Source: Rugamonas brunnea
GTDB taxonomy: Bacteria > Pseudomonadota > Gammaproteobacteria > Burkholderiales > Burkholderiaceae_D
Length of the DNA: 64,000 nucleotides
NCBI RefSeq assembly: GCF_014042345.1
Contig: NZ_JACEZT010000001.1
Location: 434,001-498,000 of the forward strand
Direction of reading: 5' to 3'
Shown here: in pieces, positions 8,250 through 15,809 of the stretch
How positions within the stretch are numbered: the first letter of the stretch is position 1
How the letters are laid out: every line of letters starts with the position of its first letter
Notes under the pieces: generated by a model
Databases searched by the model: none
Told to the model about the DNA's origin: nothing
Seen by the model: the letters and a program-made list of their open reading frames with translations, nothing else
Made by a program: the position numbers and the translations under genes

Positions 8250-8797
8250 ATACGCTCCTGATGTATCAATGAGCGTAACGATACGCGCGATCGCGCCACC
8301 GCGAAACCACTATTCGGCCAATGGCCGGCAGTGGCCGGTGAATGGTGCAGGCGGCGTGGCGGAGCGGTGGGAAAGGAACGATGGCCGCGGAGTGGGCGGC
8401 GGATGCGCAGTCGGTGCGCGGTAAAAACAGGGAGCCGGTGGCGGCGGGCGCCGCGTCAGGACCGGCTGGCGCTCCCGTATGGCCAGCCGCACAGGCGCAG
8501 GCCCCAGCCAAGCTGGCGGCGGATTTCGTGCGGCGATGGCGGCGGCTTGGCGTCACGCGAACGGCGCTCAAGATAAGCGCGCACGAGGTATTTGGATGGA
8601 TGATTGGATTGGGCCATGATGCCCTCGCATTGGTGGCGTTGTTGTTGGTGCCGGGGACTCGGGGCGCCCGGCCAACCCGCCGGTGGTGCTGGATCCTTGT
8701 CGGTATCGCCCCACCAGGCAATCCATCATATGCCCGCGCCGCCCGCGCACACTGTACGTTCACGCACATACCATGGTCGCGTGGCGGCACGCCGCCA
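8250..8797. other. 548-base gap without a recognisable gene
   Basis: Open frames exist on both strands, but their translations are Ala/Arg/Pro-rich and without hydrophobic pattern or motif. I see no tRNA or hairpin-plus-T-run. It must hold the promoter of the minus-strand envelope operon. Either a small RNA or a decayed gene could be hidden here. Confidence 0.4.
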
Positions 8798-9703
8798 TCA
8801 CAGCTTCTGCTGCAGGAAGTCGAGGAAGCAGCGGATGCGCTGCGACAGTTGGGTGTTGCGGTAGTAGACGGCGTGGATCTGCTGGCGGTAGCCCGTGTAG
8901 CTGCCCACCAGCACCTTGACCAGGCGGCCGGCCTCGATGTCGGCGCGGGTCATGAACTCGGCCAGGCAGGCGATGCCCTGTCCAGCCAGCGCCAGCTGGC
9001 GCAAGGTCTCGCCGCTGGTGGCCGTCAGGGTGGGCGTGATGTCCAGGCTGTTGCCGCCAGCGTGGCGCAGCGGCCAGTGGTTGCCCGCCTCGTCATGCGC
9101 GTAGCCCAGCAAGACGTGGCCGGCCAGATCCTCGGGCGAGGCGGGAATGCCGTGCGCGTTCAGGTAGGCCGGGCTGGCCAGCAGGAACAGCGGACTGGAG
9201 CCGAGCGCATGGGCATGCAGCGTCGTGTCCGTCACGGCGCCGACGCGGATGGCGATGTCGGTGCGCTGCTCGATCACGTCGTCGATCTGGTCGTTGCTGC
9301 TCAATTGCAGCCGGATCTCCGGGTACATGGCGCGAAACGCCGCCACGTGCGGCACCACGCAATGGAGCATGAACGGCGAGGCGGCGTCCACGCACAGGCG
9401 GCCGGCCGGCTTTTGCTGGCGGATGCGGATCGCTTCTTCCGCCTCCTCCATCGCGGCCAGGATGTTGCGTGCCTTGTGCAGGAACAGTTGGCCTTCCTCC
9501 GTCAGCTCCATGCGGCGCGTGGTGCGCGTGAGCAGCGAGGTGGCCAGTTTATCTTCGAGGCGCGACAGCGCGCGGCTGACGCCCGAGGTGGTCTGCCCCA
9601 GGTGGACCGAGGCGGCGCTCAGGGTGCCGCTGTCGATCACGGCGACGAAGGTTTTCAAATCGTCGGAATGGATATCCAAAATAGTCCCGCGTGGTGAGGT
9701 CAT
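8798..9703 (-). CDS. LysR-family transcriptional regulator
   Basis: The 301-residue protein has the LysR layout: an N-terminal winged helix-turn-helix (DLKTFVAVIDSGTLSAASVHLGQ, then SRALSRLEDKL) and a periplasmic-binding-like effector domain from about residue 95. The typical VGAVTD and LLGYAHDE stretches are visible. It is flanked upstream by a channel-like hemolysin III gene on the same strand (15-base gap) and downstream by empty sequence, so its target is not evident. No divergent partner gene is present, unusual for a LysR gene. Confidence 0.88.
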   Translation of the reverse strand: MTSPRGTILDIHSDDLKTFVAVIDSGTLSAASVHLGQTTSGVSRALSRLEDKLATSLLTRTTRRMELTEEGQLFLHKARNILAAMEEAEEAIRIRQQKPAGRLCVDAASPFMLHCVVPHVAAFRAMYPEIRLQLSSNDQIDDVIEQRTDIAIRVGAVTDTTLHAHALGSSPLFLLASPAYLNAHGIPASPEDLAGHVLLGYAHDEAGNHWPLRHAGGNSLDITPTLTATSGETLRQLALAGQGIACLAEFMTRADIEAGRLVKVLVGSYTGYRQQIHAVYYRNTQLSQRIRCFLDFLQQKL

Positions 9704-9718
9704 TGAAACAAACCACCG

Positions 9719-10336
9719 TCACGCCACATACAGCAGCACGGCGCCGAAATGACACATGCTGCCGCCAAGGACGAACAGGTGCCAGACGCCGTGCCCATGG
9801 CGCAGCTTGTGATCGGTGGCGTAAAATCCAATGCCGCCCGTGTACAGCAGGCCGCCGGCGGCCAGCCACAGGAAACCGTTCCAGCCCAGCGCCGCGATCA
9901 GCGGCCGCACGCCGACCAGGCTCAGCCAGCCCATCAACACGTAGATCAGCAGCGACAGCACGCGCGCCCCGCGCGCATACCACAGCTCCTGCACGATGCC
10001 GATCGCCGCCAGCGCCCACACCGCGCCGAACAGCCACCAGCCCCACGGTCCGCGCAAGCTCACCAGCGTGAACGGCGTGTAGCTGCCCGCGATCAGCAGG
10101 TAGATGGCGCAGTAGTCGAGCCGCCGCAGCCACTGCTTGGCCGGACCGCGCACGCTGTGGTACAAGGTCGAGGCCAGGTACAGCGTCACCAGCGAAGCCA
10201 CGTAGACGCTGAAGCTGACCACCTTCCAGGGATCGCCGCTGCGCACCGCCATGGTGATCAGCAGCGCCCCGCCCACGGCGGCCAGCGCGGCCCCCACGGT
10301 ATGGGTGATGCTGTTGAAGCGTTCTCCGTAGTACAT
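9719..10336 (-). CDS. trhA: Hemolysin III / PAQR-family membrane protein
   Basis: This 205-residue protein has seven hydrophobic segments and the family landmarks: NSITHTVGAAL near the start, LASTLYHSV, LRRLDYCAIYLLIAGSYTPF in the middle and WHLFVLGGSMCHFGAVLLY at the end. These carry the conserved His and Asp that bind zinc in PAQR proteins. Members of this group (TrhA/YqfA) influence membrane fluidity or unsaturated lipid balance. Real hemolytic activity is doubtful for most. It probably shares a transcript with the LysR gene 15 bases downstream. Confidence 0.9.
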   Translation of the reverse strand: MYYGERFNSITHTVGAALAAVGGALLITMAVRSGDPWKVVSFSVYVASLVTLYLASTLYHSVRGPAKQWLRRLDYCAIYLLIAGSYTPFTLVSLRGPWGWWLFGAVWALAAIGIVQELWYARGARVLSLLIYVLMGWLSLVGVRPLIAALGWNGFLWLAAGGLLYTGGIGFYATDHKLRHGHGVWHLFVLGGSMCHFGAVLLYVA

Positions 10337-10662
10337 GACTGGTTCCGATGCGGGCCGGGGACCGCAAAGCGTGCGGCGACATCCCGCATTCTAGCCCCCG
10401 GCCCGTCGGCCCGTCTTGACTTGGCGTAGGCTGAAGCCCGCTTTAGTAGGCCTCCACTAGCCGCCGCTGCACCAGACGAACATTGGTAAAAACGCAATGT
10501 TAGCACAGCGTATAGTTGGCGAAAAGAAATGTTACAATTTTATCGATAATGCGCAAAAATTATTGAATTTTTAACTAGTTGGGCCGCACATTGGAGCACA
10601 CCCACTAGTGCCGGACGGGGCGCGCAGCCTGCGACAGGGCGGCGGTGTGGTATGGTGCCCCC
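10337..10662. other. 326-base intergenic region with an operator-like inverted repeat
   Basis: The gap between two divergent genes turns AT-rich from about 10520 to 10580. At 10479-10501 it has the inverted repeat AACATTG-N9-CAATGTT, the size of a regulator binding site. Promoters for both flanking genes should lie here, but I cannot assign clean -35/-10 pairs. No coding sequence is supported. Confidence 0.4.
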
Positions 10663-11757
10663 ATGACGCAAGCCACTCCCTATCAGCGCTGCATGGTGAT
10701 GGCCGGCGGCGGTTTCCGCTTCGGCATCTACCTTGGCATGTACGCGGCCGCGCGCCAGGCCGGCTGCCCGCCCGACCTGCTGCTGGCCAGCTGCGGCGGC
10801 TCGATCGCCGCCACCATCATCCACCAGCTGCCCGACGACGCCGCGCGGCGCGCCTGGCTGACCTCGCGCGCCATGTACCGCTTCTGGTGCGAGCTCCGCT
10901 CGGCCCAGCACGCGGGCATGGTGGGTACGCTGCTGGGCGCGGCCAGGCGCAAGCTGTCGCCGGCCCGGGCGCCCGTCATTCCCGACCTGTTCCGCGACTA
11001 CCTGTTCGAGATCCCGCCGGCGCTGCCGTTCCCGGCCGTCACCGGCACGCCCGAGGTGGACGTGGCCATCATCGGCGGCCGCCTGCTGTTCGGCCCCGGC
11101 GACGTGGGCCAGCCGCGCGGCCAGCGCAAGCTGTTTGCCGAGACCGTGTTCTGCGGCCCGCGCGCGGCCGCCCTGCTGGCCGGCATGGACTCGCCCCTGA
11201 GCGATCCGCGCTGGGGCGAACACGCCGTGGCCGACACGCTGCAGACCGACAGCAGCGTGCCGCTGACCGAGGCGGCCCGGCTGTCGATCGCCGACATGGT
11301 CTACTTCCGCTGCCAGCACTACGCCGGCCATGACTACATCGGCGGCGTGCTGGACCTGTTCCCGATCGAGATCGCGCGCCGCCTGGCCGGCCATGTGGCC
11401 ATCGAGTACAAGGAAGCGTTCGACCAGGCTTTCGCCATTCCCGCCTGGCGCGCCGTGCTGGGACTGGACGGCAACGAACGTCTGCGCTACGCCAACAGCC
11501 ATCCGGCCGACGTGCGGATCGACGCGTCGGACGTGTCGCGCGTGCTGGCGCGCCAGCAGATGCAAAAGCAGCTGGACTGGCGCCGCAACCGCATCCGGCT
11601 GGTCATGCCGCGCGATTATGCCACCTTCGTCCAGCACATGAATGACCAGTGGCAGTATGGCTACGAGCGGGCCATGGAAGCCTATCACCGGCCGCCGGGC
11701 GCCCTGCCCGCCTTCCGCCGCAGCAGCCGCCATACCGAACCGCCGCGCCGCGCCTGA
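10663..11757 (+). CDS. Patatin-like protein with altered catalytic residues
   Basis: This 364-residue protein starts with a patatin-like core. The oxyanion loop AGGGFRFG (residues 14-21) is intact, and PDLLLASCGGSIAAT aligns without gaps to the nucleophile elbow PDLxxGTSAGxxxA of patatins. In that alignment the catalytic Ser becomes Cys44 and the leading Gly becomes Ala. The later motif, normally DGG, reads IGG (Ile226-Gly-Gly in DYIGGVLDLFP). Both members of the Ser-Asp dyad are therefore missing at their usual places, although Ser43 or Ser47 could substitute. It may be a non-catalytic or Cys-based relative. I chose the ATG at 10663. The gene is solitary, with a possible hairpin at 11796-11847 after it. 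Confidence 0.75.
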   Translation: MTQATPYQRCMVMAGGGFRFGIYLGMYAAARQAGCPPDLLLASCGGSIAATIIHQLPDDAARRAWLTSRAMYRFWCELRSAQHAGMVGTLLGAARRKLSPARAPVIPDLFRDYLFEIPPALPFPAVTGTPEVDVAIIGGRLLFGPGDVGQPRGQRKLFAETVFCGPRAAALLAGMDSPLSDPRWGEHAVADTLQTDSSVPLTEAARLSIADMVYFRCQHYAGHDYIGGVLDLFPIEIARRLAGHVAIEYKEAFDQAFAIPAWRAVLGLDGNERLRYANSHPADVRIDASDVSRVLARQQMQKQLDWRRNRIRLVMPRDYATFVQHMNDQWQYGYERAMEAYHRPPGALPAFRRSSRHTEPPRRA

Positions 11758-11795
11758 GCCCATGTCCCTGTCTTGCAGGACGCAAGCAACAATAG

Positions 11796-11847
11796 CAAAA
11801 AGACATGACAAATCCACCATTTTCTGGAATAATTTGCTGTCTTTTTG
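11796..11847 (+). terminator. Inverted repeat, probable terminator of the patatin-like gene
   Basis: Ten-base arms (11796-11805 CAAAAAGACA and 11838-11847 TGTCTTTTTG) enclose an AT-rich interior with partial further pairing. The right arm supplies a T-run. It lies 38 bases after the upstream stop and before the PEP-CTERM gene, so termination or a cruciform operator are both possible. Confidence 0.4.
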
Positions 11848-11880
11848 ACATTGTTTTTAATTTAATTTTAGGGATATAAC

Positions 11881-12468
11881 ATGCGCAAATTCAACCTGCT
11901 GCTGGGTAGCGCCCTGCTGGCCGCCGTCGCCGCCGCCCCCAGCCACGCCGCCGATTTCAACTTCAGCGGCACCATCCGCTATCAGAAGGACGTGATTCAG
12001 ATTCCCTTCACGCTGAACCAGGATGCCACCGACGTCAAGGTCTGGACCGATTCCTACCTGAACGGCGTCAATTTCGACCCGATCACGGCGGTGTGGAAAG
12101 ATGGCCTGCGCGTAGGCCAGAACGATGACGACCCCACCATCGCCCCCGGCCAGACCCGTTACGATTCCGGCCTGACCTTCCACTCGCTTACGGCCGGCAA
12201 CTACCTGTTTACCATCGCCGCCTACAACAACTTCTCCAACGGCTTGCTGCTGAGCCAGGGCTTCCGCTTCGATCACGACGACGCCATTCCCCTGGCCAAC
12301 TGGGACCAGCCGGCCAGCCACCGCGGCATGGGTCCGAACTGGAGCGTGCACCTGAGCGGTGTGGACGGCGCCACCCCGCCGCCCGTCCCGGAACCGGAAA
12401 GCTACGCCATGCTGGTGGCCGGCCTGGGCCTGCTGGCCGCCGTCGCCCGCCGCAAGAACAAGGCCTGA
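11881..12468 (+). CDS. PEP-CTERM sorting domain protein
   Basis: The 195-residue exported protein has a signal peptide (MRKFNLLLGSALLAAVAAAPSHA) and a beta-rich body of ~150 residues resembling DVUA0089-type extracellular domains. Its C-terminal sorting tag has PEP (VPEPESYAM), a hydrophobic stretch (LVAGLGLLAAVA) and a basic end (RRKNKA). The tag is recognised by exosortase and links such proteins to exopolysaccharide or biofilm export. AGGGATATAAC supplies a ribosome site. The exosortase locus is not in this window. Confidence 0.9.
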   Translation: MRKFNLLLGSALLAAVAAAPSHAADFNFSGTIRYQKDVIQIPFTLNQDATDVKVWTDSYLNGVNFDPITAVWKDGLRVGQNDDDPTIAPGQTRYDSGLTFHSLTAGNYLFTIAAYNNFSNGLLLSQGFRFDHDDAIPLANWDQPASHRGMGPNWSVHLSGVDGATPPPVPEPESYAMLVAGLGLLAAVARRKNKA

Positions 12469-12489
12469 TTCCCGCCCTGTTGGCACAAA

Positions 12490-12552
12490 AAAGACGGGGT
12501 CAGGTCATGCCATCGCGCAAGTTGCGCGATGCCATGACCTGACCCCGTCTTT
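12490..12552. repeat. REP-like hairpin with GGGGTCAGGTCAT core
   Basis: Two 31-base arms (12490-12520 and 12522-12552) pair with one mismatch and a single-base centre. The outer part reads CGGGGTCAGGTCATGCCAT, almost the same as the element at 38139-38210, while the inner part differs. It lies between two convergent genes, followed by a T-rich segment, so it may terminate both. The shared core at separate loci points to a dispersed REP-type family. Confidence 0.75.
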
Positions 12553-12568
12553 GTCTTTTACTGGCCGC

Positions 12569-12910
12569 TTAGCGGCACAGCTGCGACCACGATGCCTCGA
12601 ATTCGGCTGGCGCCACGTCCTGGGCCAGCAAGGTCAGGTCGCGGGCGACGGAAATGTAGCGCTGGAAACCGATGTAGGCGCCAAACGCATCCTTGGCGTT
12701 CACTTCCCCGCACGGCGCGCCTTTCTTGCCGATGAACTGGTTGCGGAACTGGGCCGAGGACGGCTCCAGTATCTTTTCCTTCACGTATTTTTCACCGAGA
12801 CTGGTCATCGTCGCCGCCGATTCCTGCTGACGTTGCGCTTCGGACTTGCCGCAAGCGGCCAGGCTCGCGCACACGACCACGGCCAGCCACACGGCCGATA
12901 ACTTTTTCAT
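12569..12910 (-). CDS. Small lipoprotein of unknown function
   Basis: This 113-residue protein starts MKKLSAVWLAVVVCASLAAC: a lipoprotein signal peptide with lipobox LAAC, the Cys becoming the lipidated N-terminus. The mature part (~95 residues) has a helical, charged start and the stretch EPSSAQFRNQF, common in small envelope proteins of this group, plus two further cysteines. Function unknown. The residue after Cys is Gly, which does not signal inner-membrane retention, so outer-membrane placement is likely (Lol rule). An upstream ATG at 12937 exists but would bury the signal peptide. Confidence 0.75.
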   Translation of the reverse strand: MKKLSAVWLAVVVCASLAACGKSEAQRQQESAATMTSLGEKYVKEKILEPSSAQFRNQFIGKKGAPCGEVNAKDAFGAYIGFQRYISVARDLTLLAQDVAPAEFEASWSQLCR

Positions 12911-13313
12911 AATCTTCAATCCTGATGTGTTTCGCATAGCTTCCCGCTATTATCGGTCAAAACCGCCTCGCCTGCCTGAATTCATTATCAAAATGAAATC
13001 CCCACCACCGGCATCCAATAATTCAGAAGCGGATCTGGGGCTGCGTCCGGAAAGTTGGACAACTTCGCCGGCACCGAACGCCCGCCACGCGATAAAACCG
13101 TTTAGTTACAAGGACTTGCCATCCTGCCCATAACGGGCACGCGGTTTGCTAAGTAGACAACCGGTCCGGGGCGCCATGCCACCGGCCGCAAGCTAAAACA
13201 TGGTGACGGCGGTTCCCCAACCTGTCCATAACGCGCCAGCGACGCGCGTTGTTGACACGAATGAAATCGCTTCCCACAATGTGACAGTGACCACCAACTA
13301 CAACGGAGATCGA
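12911..13313. other. 403-base gap holding the ansB promoter
   Basis: The gap separates divergent genes. Apart from the promoter at 13252-13280 I see only a short weak frame at 12993-13133 (46 codons, Pro/Ser-rich, no ribosome site), which I do not call. The minus-strand lipoprotein promoter should lie around 12920-12970, where the sequence is AT-richer. Confidence 0.4.
13252..13280 (+). promoter_or_regulatory. Sigma-70 promoter of the asparaginase gene
   Basis: A perfect -35 TTGACA (13252-13257), a 17-base spacer and a -10 CACAAT (13275-13280, 4 of 6) lie 33 bases before the ATG. The geometry is ideal for housekeeping sigma factor. The weak -10 suggests moderate strength or help from an activator. 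Confidence 0.65.
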
Positions 13314-14399
13314 ATGCTGTATCGCAAACCTGTGCCCTTCTTTACTGTCGTCTTTGCCTTTGTCGCCCTGTTGGCCGGCAATGCGCACGCCGACACCGCC
13401 GCCCCGCACCTGGCCAATGTGACCATCCTCGCCACCGGCGGCACCATCGCCGGTTCGGGCAGCACCAGCACCACCACCATCGGCTACACGGCCGCCACGG
13501 TGGGCGTCAACAGCCTGATCCAGGCAGTACCGGAACTGAACAAGGTGGCCCACGTGACGGGCGAGCAAGTGTTCCAGATCGCCAGCGAAAACATGAACAA
13601 TGAGTACTGGCTCACGCTGGGCAAGCGCGTCAACGAACTGCTGGCGCGTCCGGACGTGGATGGCATCGTCATCACCCACGGCACCGACACGCTGGAAGAA
13701 ACGGCTTACTTCCTCGACCTGGTGGTCAAGAGCCACAAGCCGGTGGTGCTGGTGGGCGCCATGCGCCCCAGCACGGCCCTGTCGGCCGACGGCCCCATCA
13801 ACCTGTACAACGCCGTGCTGCTGGCAGCCAGCCACGAAGCCGTGGGCCAGGGCGTGCTGGTGGCCATGAATGACCAGATCCACGCCGCGCGCGACGTCAG
13901 CAAGACCAACACCTCCACGCCCGATACGTTCAAGACGACGGAACTGGGCATGCTGGGCTACATCCAGGGCAACCACCCCTACTTCTACCACCGCGCCATG
14001 CGCAAGCACACGGCCGATACGGAATTCGACATCAGCAAGCTGCAAAGCCTGCCGCAAGTGGACATCGTGTACGGCTACGCCAACATGGGTCCTGCCGCGC
14101 TGAACGCCTTCGTGGCCGGCGGCGCCAAGGGCATCATCCACGCCGGCGTGGGTGACGGCAGCCTGGCCAACAAGGTCAAGCCAGCACTGGTGGCGGCCCG
14201 CAAGCAGGGTGTGCTGATCGTGCGCGCCAGCCGCGTGGGCCAGGGCATCGTGGCCCGCAACGGCGAAGCCAACGACGATGAACTGGACTTCGTGGCCGCT
14301 GACACGCTGAACCCGCAAAAAGCGCGCATCCTGCTGATGCTGGCCCTGACCCGCACCAGCGACAGCAAGGAAATCCAGCGCATCTTCTACACCTACTGA
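13314..14399 (+). CDS. ansB: Periplasmic (type II) L-asparaginase
   Basis: The 361-residue enzyme has a signal peptide ending near AHA-DT and both catalytic signatures: ATGGTIAGSG (nucleophile Thr44) and ITHGTDTLEETAYF (second Thr, Asp). The conserved MRPSTALSADGPINLYNAV segment with its neighbouring residues follows. It hydrolyses asparagine to aspartate and ammonia in the periplasm. Length and motifs match the type II family. AACGGAGATCGA gives a ribosome site. An upstream in-frame start at 13200 would put ~38 residues before the signal peptide and was rejected. A GC-rich hairpin (14406-14432) follows the stop. Confidence 0.93.
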   Translation: MLYRKPVPFFTVVFAFVALLAGNAHADTAAPHLANVTILATGGTIAGSGSTSTTTIGYTAATVGVNSLIQAVPELNKVAHVTGEQVFQIASENMNNEYWLTLGKRVNELLARPDVDGIVITHGTDTLEETAYFLDLVVKSHKPVVLVGAMRPSTALSADGPINLYNAVLLAASHEAVGQGVLVAMNDQIHAARDVSKTNTSTPDTFKTTELGMLGYIQGNHPYFYHRAMRKHTADTEFDISKLQSLPQVDIVYGYANMGPAALNAFVAGGAKGIIHAGVGDGSLANKVKPALVAARKQGVLIVRASRVGQGIVARNGEANDDELDFVAADTLNPQKARILLMLALTRTSDSKEIQRIFYTY

Positions 14400-14405
14400 T
14401 CGCAA

Positions 14406-14432
14406 CCGGGGCGCTGCGCCACGGCGCCCCGG
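14406..14432 (+). terminator. GC-rich hairpin after ansB
   Basis: Perfect nine-base arms CCGGGGCGC (14406-14414) and GCGCCCCGG (14424-14432) enclose a 9-base loop, seven bases after the stop. No T-run follows. It lies between convergent genes and could act as a transcription barrier or mRNA end. Confidence 0.45.
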
Positions 14433-14477
14433 CCGCATCAAGTCTTCAAGGCGTCAAGCTAGCACGGCAACCCGGCA

Positions 14478-15110
14478 TCAAGGCCAGGCCGGACGCGTCA
14501 TGCGGAACAAGGCATCGGCGCCAATTTCAAAGTAATCGGCGGGACCGCCGCCGCGCAGGATGGGCCGCGCGGCGGCGGTATCGTAGACACCGTCGACCAG
14601 CAGGTGGCGCGCGATATGCACGCCCACCACTTCCCCCAGCACCAGCCAGGTCGGCACCGCGCCGCCATCGGCCCCCTGCAACTGGATGATCTGCGTCCTG
14701 CGGCATTCGAACGCCACCGGGCTTTGCGCCACACGCGGCACTTGCACCAGCCGCGACGGGGCCGGCGTCAGGCCCGCCAGTTCGAATTCATCCACTTCCG
14801 CCGGCGCCGGCGCGCAACTGGCGTTCATGGCCTCGGCCAGCGGGCGCGTGGCCAAATTCCACACGAATTCCCCGGTCTGCTCGATATTGCGCAGCGTGTC
14901 CTTGCGGCCAATGCTGGCGAAACCAATGATGGGCGGGGTGTAATTGAAGGCGTTGAAAAAACTGTAGGGCGCCAGATTGCGCTGCCCGTCCGCGCTGCAA
15001 CTGGCGATCCAGCCGATGGGCCGCGGCCCGACAATGGCGTTGAACGGGTCATGCGGCAGGCCGTGGCCGTGCGCAGGCTGGTAGAAATGCATGGGGTCCG
15101 GAGACGTCAT
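14478..15110 (-). CDS. Flavin reductase-like domain protein (FMN-binding split barrel)
   Basis: This 210-residue protein has the flavin reductase-like fold signature: NAIVGPRPIGWIASC near the start, NLAPYSFFNAFNYTPPIIGFAS, then KDTLRNIEQTGEFVWNLAT. Such proteins bind FMN and either reduce it or serve as oxidoreductases of unknown substrate. The start MTSPDPMHFYQPA was preferred to an upstream in-frame codon at 15140. A second ATG (MHFYQ) six residues later is possible. It stands alone, convergent with ansB, so substrate cannot be inferred. Confidence 0.85.
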   Translation of the reverse strand: MTSPDPMHFYQPAHGHGLPHDPFNAIVGPRPIGWIASCSADGQRNLAPYSFFNAFNYTPPIIGFASIGRKDTLRNIEQTGEFVWNLATRPLAEAMNASCAPAPAEVDEFELAGLTPAPSRLVQVPRVAQSPVAFECRRTQIIQLQGADGGAVPTWLVLGEVVGVHIARHLLVDGVYDTAAARPILRGGGPADYFEIGADALFRMTRPAWP

Positions 15111-15324
15111 CGGTAATCGCGTAAGCAGGCGTAGGCCCAACTGTCGTATTTTCGCACATCAGCGCGCCCCGATCCGGGCCCGACGCGGTGGCTGGCCCGG
15201 CACTGGCGCAGCAGGAAACAATTTATACAAATATGTGATTGCCAAGCAATTGTGCGCAGCCTAGGCTAAGCGAACCGAGGGCCATCCGCGCACGGTGCGC
15301 GGCGGCCCGCCTTCTCCTCGCTCA

Positions 15325-15798
15325 ATGGCCACCTCCATGTCGCTCGCGCTGTCCTTCCGTCCCCTCGCCAAACCGCCCACCAAACTGCTGCATGCCATGC
15401 GCCGCGACGCCGGCTGGCCCGCGGCCAACCGGGCCGACCAAGCCCAGCCTCATCCCATGGGCCGGGTGCAATGGGTAAGTGTGGAGAGCGGCAAGGCAAC
15501 GATCGCCATCGCCAGGCTGGAACTGGCGCCACCGGAATTCTGTTACCTGGCGGACTTGATCGTCGCCAGCAAACACCGGGGCCAGGGTGTGGGCCGCTGG
15601 TTCCTGCAGCACATCGAACAATATTGCGTCGGCCAGGGCATACGGCGCCTGCTGCTGCAAGCGGCACCCGACACCGAGCCCTTTTACACCGCCCTGCTGT
15701 TCGCGCCCGATGCGCGCGCGCCGGGCTTCCTGAAAAAAGATCTCAACCCCTTCCAGCGCAAGCTGTTCACGGCGCCCGCCGGGCACGCGCGGCCCTGA
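15325..15798 (+). CDS. GNAT-family N-acetyltransferase
   Basis: This is a 157-residue acetyltransferase. The core reads LADLIVASKHRGQGVGRWFLQHIEQYC, where RGQGVG is motif A (Q/RxxGxG/A), the pyrophosphate loop for acetyl-CoA. A FYTALLFAPD segment follows, corresponding to the C-terminal FY-x-x-xGF region of GNAT enzymes. The first ~55 residues are not conserved and no strong ribosome site is visible, so the start is uncertain (15325 or 15337). The acceptor substrate is unknown. The gene runs towards the phosphofructokinase gene on the other strand. Confidence 0.75.
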   Translation: MATSMSLALSFRPLAKPPTKLLHAMRRDAGWPAANRADQAQPHPMGRVQWVSVESGKATIAIARLELAPPEFCYLADLIVASKHRGQGVGRWFLQHIEQYCVGQGIRRLLLQAAPDTEPFYTALLFAPDARAPGFLKKDLNPFQRKLFTAPAGHARP

Positions 15799-15809
15799 GC
15801 GCCGGGCGT

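Noticed and set aside
8266..8790. 174-codon minus-strand frame in the gap after the envelope operon
   Set aside because: The composition is Ala/Pro/Arg-rich with no motif, and no ribosome site or hydrophobic pattern supports it.
12993..13133. 46-codon plus-strand frame before ansB
   Set aside because: It is Pro/Ser-rich, has no ribosome site and ends before the ansB promoter. Nothing supports translation.
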